This document shows, one piece after another, positions 16,625 to 24,770 of a DNA stretch of 40,249 bases. The notes under the pieces are model-generated. The model was not told where the DNA came from and ran no database searches. It saw only the letters and a list, made by a program, of their open reading frames with translations. This stretch comes from Muribaculaceae bacterium (GTDB taxonomy: Bacteria > Bacteroidota > Bacteroidia > Bacteroidales > Muribaculaceae), in contig JAIDSL010000005.1 in the NCBI GenBank assembly GCA_029061255.1, positions 1-40,249 of the forward strand, read 5' to 3'. Within the stretch, counting starts at the first letter, position 1. Each line of letters starts with the position of its first letter. The position numbers and the translations under genes are program-made.

Positions 16625-18229
16625 ATGAAGAAACTGATTTTAGCAGTCTTGGCGGGGCTTATAGGCTCAGGGCTACAACAGGCGGATACAATCAAGACAA
16701 AAAAGATAGACGACGGCGGAACCGGGATGTTCAAGGCTGTTGCGGTGAAGGATTCGGAGATGCCGGATTTCGTAATCTATAGGCCTCAGGACCTTATGCT
16801 TGCCCACGCACGTCAAGGGGAATTGCCGGTGCTTATGTGGGGTAACGGCGCATGTCTTGACTCCAGCATCGACTATGAGCGTTTCCTGACGGAGATAGCA
16901 TCCCACGGCTACATCGTAATGGCTATCGGAGAGATGCAGGAAACACGTGACGACAGGAAGACGGGACATTCGGAGTCATCGGAGCTAAAGAGAGGTCTGG
17001 ACTGGCTAATAAAACAAAATTCTACTAAAGGGAGTGACTTCTATAACAACATAGACACGCTGAAGATTGCGGCGGCGGGACATTCCTGCGGCGGAGCGCA
17101 GGTGCTGGCCAACGCCGCTGACCCGAGACTGAAAACATGCCTGATCATGAACGCCGGCATGGGCGATATGGAAATGGCGGGCGCATCAAGGGAGTCTCTG
17201 CCCAAGGTGCACACTCCGATCCTCTACGTCACAGGTGGTTCTGACGATGTGGCGTATCATAATGCACGGAAGGATTTTGATAGGCTTGCCCATGTACCGG
17301 TAGCACTTGCCGACCACCCTGCATCGGGACACGGGGGAACGTATGGCCAGCAGAACGGGGGCGATTATGCGCGTCTTGTCGTTGACTGGCTTGACTGGCA
17401 GCTGAAAGGTAAAAACGACAATGCAGAGACATTCCTCGGAGGAGAGGCCAAGGGATATTACGGATGGACCGTGCAGGCAAAGAACTTCGTTGACTTCCAG
17501 AGCGTGAAACCGCTCTGGATCATGAATGGCGACCGGCAGATATACGGCGAACTGTTCACTCCGCAGGGAGAGAGCAAGGGAGTGGCGATAGTGTCGCACG
17601 GATTTAACGGCACTCATCATTTCGGGCGCAACTATTTCGACCTCATGCAGAAATTGGGGTATAAGTGCTATGTATTCGACTTTCCTTGCGGATCGGTCAA
17701 CAGCAGGAGCGACAACAACACAATGAACATGTCGATTCTTGACGAGCAGAGCGACCTACGGGCAATCGTAAACCATTTCAAACAGCAGGATCCGAATCAA
17801 GAGATAGTGCTTATCGGCGAGAGCCAGGGTGGACTTATCTCGGCACTGACAGCGGCACAGATGAAGGATGACATAAGCAAGCTGATATTAGTGTTCCCGG
17901 CACTCTGCATTCCTGACAACTGGAGGCAGCGGTATCCTAACCTTTCGGATATTCCGGAAGTTACCGACCTATGGGGTGTGAAGCTCGGTAAACATTTCTT
18001 CGAGGAAATACATGACATGAAGCCGATGGAAATAATCGGCAATTACCGCGGCCCTGTACTGATAGTGCAGGGAGATCAGGACAGGATCGTCTCGATGGAG
18101 GACTCGAAGAAGGCTCAGAAACTGTATGACGGAGCGCGACTGCATGTAATTCCGGGAGCGGGACATGGATTCAATCCCAAAGAGATGCAGGAACTTAAGG
18201 AGCAGATCTCACTCTTCTTCGAGAAATGA
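16625..18229 (+). CDS. Secreted double alpha/beta-hydrolase, predicted hydroxycinnamoyl/feruloyl esterase
   Basis: The 534-aa product starts at the ATG that gives a signal peptide (MKKLILAVLAGLIGSGLQQA); 30 earlier in-frame codons lack such a signal. It holds two hydrolase domains in one chain. Domain 1 (about 35-275) has the triad candidates S154 in GHSCGG, D207 in GGSDD and H236 in SGHGGTYG. Domain 2 (about 295-534) has S400 in GESQGG, D486 in GDQDRIV and H514 in GAGHGF, with the HGFNGTHH oxyanion-type loop. Domain 2 resembles intestinal feruloyl (cinnamoyl) esterases. With padC upstream, release of ferulate or coumarate from plant material is a reasonable inference. Its stop overlaps the next gene. 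Confidence 0.85.
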   Translation: MKKLILAVLAGLIGSGLQQADTIKTKKIDDGGTGMFKAVAVKDSEMPDFVIYRPQDLMLAHARQGELPVLMWGNGACLDSSIDYERFLTEIASHGYIVMAIGEMQETRDDRKTGHSESSELKRGLDWLIKQNSTKGSDFYNNIDTLKIAAAGHSCGGAQVLANAADPRLKTCLIMNAGMGDMEMAGASRESLPKVHTPILYVTGGSDDVAYHNARKDFDRLAHVPVALADHPASGHGGTYGQQNGGDYARLVVDWLDWQLKGKNDNAETFLGGEAKGYYGWTVQAKNFVDFQSVKPLWIMNGDRQIYGELFTPQGESKGVAIVSHGFNGTHHFGRNYFDLMQKLGYKCYVFDFPCGSVNSRSDNNTMNMSILDEQSDLRAIVNHFKQQDPNQEIVLIGESQGGLISALTAAQMKDDISKLILVFPALCIPDNWRQRYPNLSDIPEVTDLWGVKLGKHFFEEIHDMKPMEIIGNYRGPVLIVQGDQDRIVSMEDSKKAQKLYDGARLHVIPGAGHGFNPKEMQELKEQISLFFEK

Positions 18230-19995
18230 TAAATATATTTAATATGAAGACAAGGGCTTTATTTCTAATAGCAGCGATAACGCTTATCAACTATACGATA
18301 TATGCAACAGGACCGAAGACATCGGTTGATCCGGTGCCGGATGTGCGTAAGGCTCTTCCTATCGGTTCGGTGCCTATGGGAGACCTTGAGGGTTTCACGG
18401 AATATCAGCTTGACTTGGGGATGGAGGAGGGTCCGTTTAAGGCGAACTGGGAATCGATAGAGGCTAATTATCCCGGGTCGCCGGAATGGCTTCGCGACGC
18501 AAAGTTTGGGATATGGGTGCATTTCGGTCCGCAGTCTGCCGGACAGAGCGGCGACTGGTATGCACGCAACCTTTATAAGGAAGACCACAAGGCATATGCC
18601 AACCATCTGAAGAATTTCGGGCATCCGTCAAAAATCGGATATAAGGAAGTGCTACGTGACTGGAATCCTGAGGGCCTTAATCCTGAGTATCTTACAGACC
18701 TCTATCATAAGGCTGGAGCTCGTTTCCTCATGATACAGGGTGTCCATCACGACAACTATGACCTGTGGGACTCCAAGTATCAACCGTGGAATTCCGTCAA
18801 CATAGGGCCTCACAGGGACTTGCTGAGGGAATGGGCAGATGCTTGCCGCAAGCATGACATGCGCTATGGAGTGACATTCCACCATGAATACACCTGGTGG
18901 TGGTGGCAGACAGCATTCGGAGCTGATTCAGAAGGAGAGTTAGCCGGAGTGCCGTATGATGGCAATCTCACCTTGGAAGACGGCAAAGGCCAGTGGTGGG
19001 AAGGCTATGACCCACGTCTTCTTTACGGCGTAGACCTAAGGGAGTATGAATCCGTTGATGAAAACGCTCACACAGCCTGGGCTCCTCCAAAGGCTGGAAT
19101 ATTCACCAATCATCTTGACTATGCGAAATGGTATGCGAAGCAGTGGGCACAGCGTATCATGGATGTGACTGAGAACTATGATCCGGACTTCATATATACG
19201 GACGGGACAGTTCAGGGTCCCTTTACCGGCGACGGTACCGGTTCTGGCTTTAAGTCGAATGCTATGCCGCATGTAATGGCAGACTACTATAACAAGATGC
19301 TGAAGAACCGCGGTAAGGTGGATGGTTTCAGCATCATAAAGTTCCGGCGACCGACCAACGGGGCTGTCAATACAGCGGAATTCGACTTCCCGGACACGAT
19401 CAATACATCGCAGCCATGGATACGGGAAGCTCCGGTCGGCGACTGGTTTTACGCTCCCGGTTTCACATACGATTCCGGCATGATGATAAAGTTCATCATA
19501 GAGTCTATTGCGAGAGACGGAAATGCTGCCCTGAATATCTGTCTTCTGCCCGATGGAAGCATCGATCCGGACTGTGTGAGGATGCTCGAGGAAGTAGGGG
19601 AGTGGATGGCCCGGAACGGCGAGGCAGTCTATGGCAGCCGTGCGTGGCATACGCTTGGCGAAGGGGTGGAGAAGGACGGCAAGCTCCGTAAGCTGCCCGG
19701 CGGAGGTCTTGGGAAAAGGCATGCTGAGTTTCAGTTCTCTCCGGAAGATTTCCGGTTTACACAGGGTAAGAACGGTAGCCTCTATGCCTTCTGCATGACA
19801 GTGCCTGAAGGGGGAACAAACCTGATGATCAAGTCTCTCGCCAATGGAGCAAAAGATGCTCCTGAAGTAAGGAATGTCACTCTCCTCGGCCATGAAAGCC
19901 CATTGAAATGGACCCGGACCGACAGCGGGCTATCGGTGACTCTGCCGAAGGATCTTTCCGGCTTCAGGTCAGCATTAGTATTTAGGATCGATTAA
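18226..19995 (+). CDS. GH29 family alpha-L-fucosidase-like glycosidase
   Basis: This is a secreted glycoside hydrolase, up to 589 aa. GH29 features include AKFGIWVHFGPQSAG, ARFLMIQGVHHDNYDLWDSK, MRYGVTFHHEYTWWWW and YDPDFIYTDG, in which the Asp (D326 counted from 18226) fits the catalytic nucleophile position. Two starts are possible: ATG 18226, overlapping the esterase stop, or ATG 18244, which begins MKTRALFLIAAITLINYTIY and gives a cleaner signal peptide; I favour 18244 for translation. Overlap with the esterase gene indicates one mRNA. The fucosidase activity is predicted by family; the exact linkage is unknown. Confidence 0.9.
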   Translation: MINIFNMKTRALFLIAAITLINYTIYATGPKTSVDPVPDVRKALPIGSVPMGDLEGFTEYQLDLGMEEGPFKANWESIEANYPGSPEWLRDAKFGIWVHFGPQSAGQSGDWYARNLYKEDHKAYANHLKNFGHPSKIGYKEVLRDWNPEGLNPEYLTDLYHKAGARFLMIQGVHHDNYDLWDSKYQPWNSVNIGPHRDLLREWADACRKHDMRYGVTFHHEYTWWWWQTAFGADSEGELAGVPYDGNLTLEDGKGQWWEGYDPRLLYGVDLREYESVDENAHTAWAPPKAGIFTNHLDYAKWYAKQWAQRIMDVTENYDPDFIYTDGTVQGPFTGDGTGSGFKSNAMPHVMADYYNKMLKNRGKVDGFSIIKFRRPTNGAVNTAEFDFPDTINTSQPWIREAPVGDWFYAPGFTYDSGMMIKFIIESIARDGNAALNICLLPDGSIDPDCVRMLEEVGEWMARNGEAVYGSRAWHTLGEGVEKDGKLRKLPGGGLGKRHAEFQFSPEDFRFTQGKNGSLYAFCMTVPEGGTNLMIKSLANGAKDAPEVRNVTLLGHESPLKWTRTDSGLSVTLPKDLSGFRSALVFRID

Positions 19996-20020
19996 TGAAA
20001 GTAAAAGAATACCAATTGAA

Positions 20021-22351
20021 ATGAAGAAATTTGTGATGGCTTTGTGTGCTACGGCGGCTCTCTGCGGCTGCAACAGTAAAGTGGGTGATGTGGATGCGCG
20101 TGTAGACGCTCTCTACGACAAGATGAGTCAGGAGGAACGGATCATGCAGCTCCGAAGCTGCATGATGGATGTGCTTTTCGATGAAAACGGCAATCTCGAT
20201 ACAGCCAAGTGCGATTCCCTTATCCCTAACGGCATGGGGCATTTCTGCCAGTTTGCGAGCCAGATACCTTTGGAGCCAAATGTGCTTCGCGACAAGGTGG
20301 CTGCCCTTCAGGATTGGCTTATCCACAATACCCCTAACGGTATTCCGGCACTTTTTCATGAAGAGGTGCTTTCCGGAGTCAATACCCTTGGGTCTACCAT
20401 TTATCCCCAGCAGATTGGGCAGGCTTGTTCCTTCAACCCGGAACTCGCAGAGTTGAAAACCCTCCAGACTGGAAATGCATTGCGCCAGATCGGAGGTGTG
20501 CTCTCTCTTTCCCCTATGGTCGATGTTTGCCGAGATCCATCCTTTAACCGTCTTGAGGAATCATATGGAGAAGATGATTATCTCTCGGCTGTTATGGGCG
20601 TTGCATTCGTCAATGGTCTGCAGCAGGGCGACCTTAAGAAGGGCGTCGGTGCATGCTCGAAGCATTACCTCGGATATGGAGGTGGTGGAGATGCCGAAGA
20701 GAAGGAAATGATGGAAGAAATCCTTCTTCCACATGAAGCTATGATCCGCACCGCCGGCAGCAAGGCGGTGATGCCGGGTTATCATGCCGTAAAAGGCACG
20801 AATTGTGCTGCTAACGACTGGATTCTTCGCGATATCCTTCGTGATTATGTTGGTTTCGACGGAATGGTAGTGAGCGATTACACCGCTATTGATCAACTTC
20901 CCGGCAAGGATAATACCGAGAGAGCTGCAATGGCAATCAACGGCGGAACTGATGTGGATTTCTGCAACGGCATCTGCTACGCTAATCTTCAGGAGGCGAT
21001 CGATAATGGTCTCGTAAGTCAGGAGACATTCGAGCAGGCTGTAAAGAATGTGCTGAAATACAAGATGGAAGCCGGCCTTTTTGACAAGGATGCTTACTTC
21101 TATAGCAAAGAGGATATAAAACTTGACACTCCTGAGGAGCGTCAGACAGCTTATGACATTGCTTCTCAGTCTGTGGTGCTTCTTGAAAATAATGGAGTCC
21201 TCCCTCTGAAGGATAATGAGAAGGTATTTGTCACTGGCCCTAACGCCAATTCAATGTGGGCAATGTGTGGCGACTACACGTTCCCGAGTATGAACTATTT
21301 CTGGAAGATGAGGATGGACGAGGTGGATAATCCTCATATTGTAAAGCTGTTGGAGGGTCTTAAGTCCCGTAAACCTGAGAATGTCGAGATTTCCTATTCC
21401 CGTGGTTGCGACTGGACAGATACGATCGAGACGAAATTCAACAAATTTGGTGATGAACGTGCGTGGGAGTATCAGACTCTTCACCGCAAGGTTGAATCTG
21501 GCGAAAAGGCAGACTGGAATGAAGCGATTAAGATGGCGAAGGAGGCTGACGTGATAGTTGCCGCAATGGGCGAGAACGTGATGCTCTGCGGTGAAAACCG
21601 CGACCGTCAGGGTCTGAGCCTTCCGGGACGTCAGGAAGAATATGTGAAGGCATTGATAGCTACGGGTAAACCTGTAGTGCTCGTGCTTTTCGGAGGTCGT
21701 GCGCAAGTGATTTCCGGCATAGCCGACAAGTGCGCTGCGATCATCCAGGCTTGGTATCCGGGTGAAGAGGGCGGCAATGCGTTGGCCGACATCCTCTATG
21801 GAAAGGTGTCTCCATCAGGAAAACTCTCGGTAAGCTATCCTAACGCTGAAGTGTATGGCCCACTTTGCTATCTTTATTCTGCCGAGAAGGATCCGCGCGT
21901 AGCGTGGGAATTCGGATATGGAAAGAGCTACACGACTTTTGAATACGCCAACCTTGTAGTCGACAAAGATGCTTCCACTGCATCAGATGGCATTACGGTA
22001 ACTTTCGATGTCAAGAATACAGGCAAAGTGAAGGGTGACGAGATCGCACAGGTATATCTTTCTCCGGGAGAGGACAATCAGAATATCCGTCCCATAAAGC
22101 TTCAGGGATTCGCGAGAGTATCATTGGAGCCGGGAGAGACCAAGAAGGTGGAGGTGACACTCTATCCTGACCAATTCGGCTACTATACCAATTACGGTCA
22201 ACGCCAATGGAACATAGATCCCGGCAAATATACTGTCAAGATAGGAGCCTCCTCACAAGATATCCGCCTCCAAGACAATATCTCCCTGAAGGGAAATAAA
22301 GTTACGAAGCCCATCCGCGACCAATACTTCTCCGAAACTAAAATACAGTAA
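20021..22351 (+). CDS. GH3 family beta-glycosidase, lipoprotein
   Basis: The 776-aa glycoside hydrolase family 3 enzyme carries a lipoprotein signal (ALCGC, Cys17), so it is likely membrane-anchored in the periplasm or at the surface. The barrel domain contains ESYGEDDYL, KHYLGYGGG and GFDGMVVSDYTAID, with nucleophile D286. A second alpha/beta domain (GVLPLKDNEKVFVTGPNAN, LPGRQEEYVKAL) and a C-terminal fibronectin-III-like domain (about 650-760) follow. It is the last gene of the esterase-GH29-GH3 operon and is closed by a strong terminator. Beta-glucosidase or beta-xylosidase specificity cannot be settled from sequence. Confidence 0.94.
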   Translation: MKKFVMALCATAALCGCNSKVGDVDARVDALYDKMSQEERIMQLRSCMMDVLFDENGNLDTAKCDSLIPNGMGHFCQFASQIPLEPNVLRDKVAALQDWLIHNTPNGIPALFHEEVLSGVNTLGSTIYPQQIGQACSFNPELAELKTLQTGNALRQIGGVLSLSPMVDVCRDPSFNRLEESYGEDDYLSAVMGVAFVNGLQQGDLKKGVGACSKHYLGYGGGGDAEEKEMMEEILLPHEAMIRTAGSKAVMPGYHAVKGTNCAANDWILRDILRDYVGFDGMVVSDYTAIDQLPGKDNTERAAMAINGGTDVDFCNGICYANLQEAIDNGLVSQETFEQAVKNVLKYKMEAGLFDKDAYFYSKEDIKLDTPEERQTAYDIASQSVVLLENNGVLPLKDNEKVFVTGPNANSMWAMCGDYTFPSMNYFWKMRMDEVDNPHIVKLLEGLKSRKPENVEISYSRGCDWTDTIETKFNKFGDERAWEYQTLHRKVESGEKADWNEAIKMAKEADVIVAAMGENVMLCGENRDRQGLSLPGRQEEYVKALIATGKPVVLVLFGGRAQVISGIADKCAAIIQAWYPGEEGGNALADILYGKVSPSGKLSVSYPNAEVYGPLCYLYSAEKDPRVAWEFGYGKSYTTFEYANLVVDKDASTASDGITVTFDVKNTGKVKGDEIAQVYLSPGEDNQNIRPIKLQGFARVSLEPGETKKVEVTLYPDQFGYYTNYGQRQWNIDPGKYTVKIGASSQDIRLQDNISLKGNKVTKPIRDQYFSETKIQ

Positions 22352-22362
22352 TCATCTTGTAG

Positions 22363-22391
22363 GGACGCACGGCTCGTGCGTCCTTTTTTTT
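22363..22391 (+). terminator. Strong rho-independent terminator after the GH3 gene
   Basis: GGACGCACG (22363-22371) and CGTGCGTCC (22375-22383) form a perfect 9-bp GC-rich stem with a 3-nt loop, followed by eight T (22384-22391). Confidence 0.95.
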
Positions 22392-22410
22392 GAAACATTT
22401 CTTGATTATG

Positions 22411-22442
22411 TCGAAGTTTTTTCCGAACTTTGCAAAAAGATA
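22411..22442 (+). promoter_or_regulatory. Promoter of the first MNT/HEPN pair
   Basis: CTTG (22411-22414), 20 bp, GAACTTTG (22435-22442): 3 of 4 and 7 of 8 matches to TTTG / TAnnTTTG. The context CCGAACTTTGCAAAAA is identical to the promoter of the 109-aa gene at 27922-27937. Confidence 0.5.
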
Positions 22443-22473
22443 CTTCAAAATAAGACATTTAAACAAGACCTCA

Positions 22474-22767
22474 ATGTGCAGCTCCAAAGAATGCATCAGG
22501 ATTATCACCGAAAATAAAGACCTCATCGAAAAGAGATATGGAGTTAAATCCATCACTCTCTTTGGATCAGTGGCACGCGGAGATAATCGTCAAGGAAGTG
22601 ATATTGACCTGTTGGTTGATATGCCTCCTCGTTTTGTCTTGCTTTATGAGTTGAAGACTTTTCTTGAAGACATCCTTAAATCCTCCGTCGACATCATACG
22701 AAAGCATTCCCACATGTCTCAGGCTTTCCTAAACCAAATTTCCCACGATGCTATCCAAATACTTTGA
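22474..22767 (+). CDS. mntA: MNT-type nucleotidyltransferase antitoxin (MntA-like)
   Basis: The 97-aa minimal nucleotidyltransferase has the GSx10DxD motif: G31-S32 in LFGSVARGDNRQGSDIDLLV, then D43 and D45. The ATG at 22474 is chosen because the promoter lies inside the longer open frame that begins at 22390. Proteins of this type AMPylate their HEPN partner and neutralise it (known for MntA/HepT). It overlaps the next gene by 20 bp, the usual arrangement of this toxin-antitoxin pair. Confidence 0.88.
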   Translation: MCSSKECIRIITENKDLIEKRYGVKSITLFGSVARGDNRQGSDIDLLVDMPPRFVLLYELKTFLEDILKSSVDIIRKHSHMSQAFLNQISHDAIQIL

Positions 22768-23146
22768 AACAGACAAGGACAGGGCACTTATCACGCTTAA
22801 ATCTATAGCTAAGACCATAGATGAACTTATCGTATGGAACAAGAATATCCATTCGGTTGAGGATTACTACTCCACACAGACAGGCATGCAACTGCTCGCC
22901 GCCAACTGCACACTTATCACAGCCATTGGTGAGGGTATCAATAGAATTAACCGAATTCTTCCGGAATACCTTTCGACAGCTTTCCCCGATATCCCATGGC
23001 GAGCAATTATCGGAATGAGAAATCATATTGCCCATGGATATTTTGAATTGGATGCCGATTTGGTATTTGATGCAGTCAAGGAGGAGATTCCCATACTGAG
23101 ACAAACCATCGAAAAAGCAATCAGCGATATCAAAGCAAACAAATAA
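22748..23146 (+). CDS. hepT: HEPN-domain RNase toxin (HepT-like, DUF86)
   Basis: The 132-aa DUF86/HepT protein has the catalytic and target motif RNHIAHGY: R91, H96 and Y98 give the Rx4HxY pattern of active HepT RNases, in which the Tyr is AMPylated by the antitoxin. PWRAIIGMRNHIAHGYF is the hallmark segment. It overlaps mntA by 20 bp on the same strand. The motif is intact, so the toxin looks functional. Confidence 0.9.
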   Translation: MLSKYFETDKDRALITLKSIAKTIDELIVWNKNIHSVEDYYSTQTGMQLLAANCTLITAIGEGINRINRILPEYLSTAFPDIPWRAIIGMRNHIAHGYFELDADLVFDAVKEEIPILRQTIEKAISDIKANK

Positions 23147-23156
23147 TACTTGCTTA

Positions 23157-23335
23157 ATAGGGTGTTCAGTTCTTTATTCCGATTTTGTGACTGACTTCAC
23201 AGCTCGGAGAGCTGTCATTATGCCTAAACCTCAGGCTTTAGCCTGAGGAATCCACTACAAAAGCTCAGTAGCCTCGGGGAGGCGCTTTATGGTAGATTTG
23301 CGATTTAGCACATAAAACTCAACACCCTATGTGCT
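23157..23335. mobile_element. MITE-like structured repeat element with terminal inverted repeats
   Basis: This covers most of the 418-bp gene-free stretch after hepT. The ends ATAGGGTGTTCAGTT (23157-23171) and AACTCAACACCCTAT (23316-23330) are inverted repeats matching 14 of 15. Inside are three perfect hairpins: ACAGCTC-GGA-GAGCTGT (23199-23215), CCTCAGGC-TTTA-GCCTGAGG (23229-23248) and GCCTC-GGG-GAGGC (23271-23283). A further stem, AGCACATA/TATGTGCT (23307-23314, 23328-23335), spans the right end. No gene is encoded. It resembles REP/MITE elements; whether it is mobile is not shown. Confidence 0.6.
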
Positions 23336-23472
23336 TAAAGACTATTCCGAAAGACAATCATTGACTGAATGGATAGGAGCTTGAAATTCACATTGAGTCA
23401 TACCAGACTCCTCATATAAAAACATATCTAACGAAATCATTGTTGTTCTTATACAGAAACATATAAAATAAA

Positions 23473-23503
23473 TTTGATATTTCATAAAAATTGATTAATT
23501 TTG
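23473..23503 (+). promoter_or_regulatory. Promoter of the hairpin RNA upstream of the Abi gene
   Basis: TTTG (23473-23476), 19 bp, TAATTTTG (23496-23503): full match to the Bacteroidetes -33/-7 consensus. Transcription would start near 23510, directly at the base of the hairpin. Confidence 0.75.
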
Positions 23504-23509
23504 CATCAA

Positions 23510-23560
23510 CATACTTACCCCGCTTCCCTTAAGAACAGCGCGCTCAGGGTAAGTTTTTAT
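23510..23560 (+). ncRNA. Compact hairpin RNA upstream of the Abi protein
   Basis: ACTTACCC (23513-23520) and GGGTAAGT (23547-23554) form a perfect 8-bp stem. The 26-nt interior holds a possible inner stem CGCT/AGCG (23521-23524, 23537-23540) around CTTAAG. A T-rich tract (TTTTTATTTTT) follows the stem, so the unit looks like promoter, roughly 45-nt structured RNA and intrinsic terminator, ending just before the Abi ATG at 23565. I infer a small RNA paired with the Abi protein; it could instead be a leader attenuator for that gene. Confidence 0.6.
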
Positions 23561-23564
23561 TTTT

Positions 23565-24455
23565 ATGGACTTACCTCAATACGATAAACCTCAGATCTCC
23601 ATTCCTGAGCAGATTAATTTACTAAAATTAGATGGACTTTCGTTTAAAGATGAAAGTAAAGCTAAGCATATTCTTGAAAACATCAGTCTTTTCAGGATGA
23701 AAAGTTATTTAATGCCGCTGAGAGAGATTGGACAACGTAAATTTAAGAAGCATGCTTGTTTCGAAGATGCATATGAGCTTTATAAGTTTGATTCTGAACT
23801 GCGTAAAATTATTTGTTCTGAGTTAGAGAAAATTGAGGTGTCGATTCGTACTCAACTATCTCTAATAATGGGAGATTATTCCGGAATATATTGGTTTGAA
23901 GAATCTGGGAATTTTAGAAATCCAAGTCGACATAGTGGACTTCTTTCAAGTCTAAAATCAGAACTTTGTCGGAGTGATGATGAGGCAATAATCGGGTTCC
24001 AAAGAAAATATTCTAACTTGTTCCCTCCAACATGGATAACATTTGAGATAAGTTCATTCGGTACATTATCTATGATGTATCGGTATCTAAGACCAGGACA
24101 AGCAAGAAGAAAAGTTGCACGTTTTTATGGACTCTCTGATACTGTCATGGAATCCTGGCTCCATGCAATAGTTTATGTACGTAACATTTGTGCGCATCAT
24201 AGCCGACTATGGAATCGCAAACTTAGCATTAATGCTCTTATTCCCCGTAGGCCACAACTGACATTCATTACAATTCCCAAAGATACAAAACGAGTTTATT
24301 ATGTTTTATCCATTATATTATATTTTCTCCAAACGATAAATCCTAAAAATACATTTGCTTTACGCTTCAAACAACTTCTTTCAAAATATCCCAATGTAGA
24401 CACAAGAGCTTTGGGATTTCCTGTGGATTGGGAGAAAGAAAAACTATGGAACTAA
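23565..24455 (+). CDS. Abi_2 family abortive-infection protein (AbiD/AbiF-like, HEPN)
   Basis: The 296-aa Abi_2 protein has the N-terminal block ISIPEQINLLKLDGL and helix FDSELRKIICSELEKIEVSI. It also has WITFEISSFGTLSMMYRYL and the HEPN-type RNase motif RNICAHHSRLWNR (R206, H211: Rx4H). Members of this family act as phage-abortive RNase toxins. Some AbiF-like relatives have been reported with upstream structured RNAs and linked to the ancestry of Cas13 (my recollection of the literature). Here a promoter and a compact hairpin RNA precede the gene by a few bases. There is no protein antitoxin neighbour and no clear Shine-Dalgarno sequence. The 3' end nearly meets the oppositely oriented 45-aa gene. 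Confidence 0.9.
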   Translation: MDLPQYDKPQISIPEQINLLKLDGLSFKDESKAKHILENISLFRMKSYLMPLREIGQRKFKKHACFEDAYELYKFDSELRKIICSELEKIEVSIRTQLSLIMGDYSGIYWFEESGNFRNPSRHSGLLSSLKSELCRSDDEAIIGFQRKYSNLFPPTWITFEISSFGTLSMMYRYLRPGQARRKVARFYGLSDTVMESWLHAIVYVRNICAHHSRLWNRKLSINALIPRRPQLTFITIPKDTKRVYYVLSIILYFLQTINPKNTFALRFKQLLSKYPNVDTRALGFPVDWEKEKLWN

Positions 24456-24462
24456 GATTGAA

Positions 24463-24600
24463 TTATGACTCCTTTCGAGCATCAAGCAGTATTTGTGCGT
24501 TATATTCCTCCCATGCTTGTTCTTCAGCCTTTCTTCGGCTTTCTGTTCCGGGCGCGCCAAAAAATTGATTCAGTTCCTCACTAACACTATATGTCTGCAT
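24463..24600 (-). CDS. 45-aa small protein downstream of the M13 peptidase
   Basis: The frame starts ATG at 24600 and reads MQTYSVSEELNQFFGAPGTE, then a charged helix SRRKAEEQAWEEYNAQIL, ending KES. It lies 71 bp after the M13 peptidase stop on the same strand. A second copy at 29376-29525 differs mostly at third codon positions over the first ~32 codons, which suggests protein-level selection before that copy decayed. The family is not recognised. Confidence 0.55.
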   Translation of the reverse strand: MQTYSVSEELNQFFGAPGTESRRKAEEQAWEEYNAQILLDARKES

Positions 24601-24770
24601 TTTCTTTGGAGTATCCTTTCTCTTAAATATTTAGTTATCACTATCGTAGTCCATAGATAAACACTGTTAAATCACCAAATTATGACTCGCTCCTCCTCTG
24701 GAAGAAACATGTCATCTCCTTCTTTTACATCGAAAGCTTCATAGAACGGCTCAATATTTTTCAAGGAAAC
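24498..24770. repeat. Segmental duplication, copy 1
   Basis: This stretch covers most of the 45-aa gene, the spacer and the last ~33 codons of the M13 peptidase. It is repeated at 29422-29693 in the same orientation with clearly high but imperfect identity. Confidence 0.85.

Noticed and set aside
19036-19893. 285-aa minus-strand frame opposite the GH29 gene
   Set aside because: Antisense to conserved glycosidase sequence; no domain or start signal.
22384-22473. Longer MntA start at 22390
   Set aside because: It starts inside the GH3 terminator T-run, upstream of the likely transcription start; the ATG at 22474 fits the family length.
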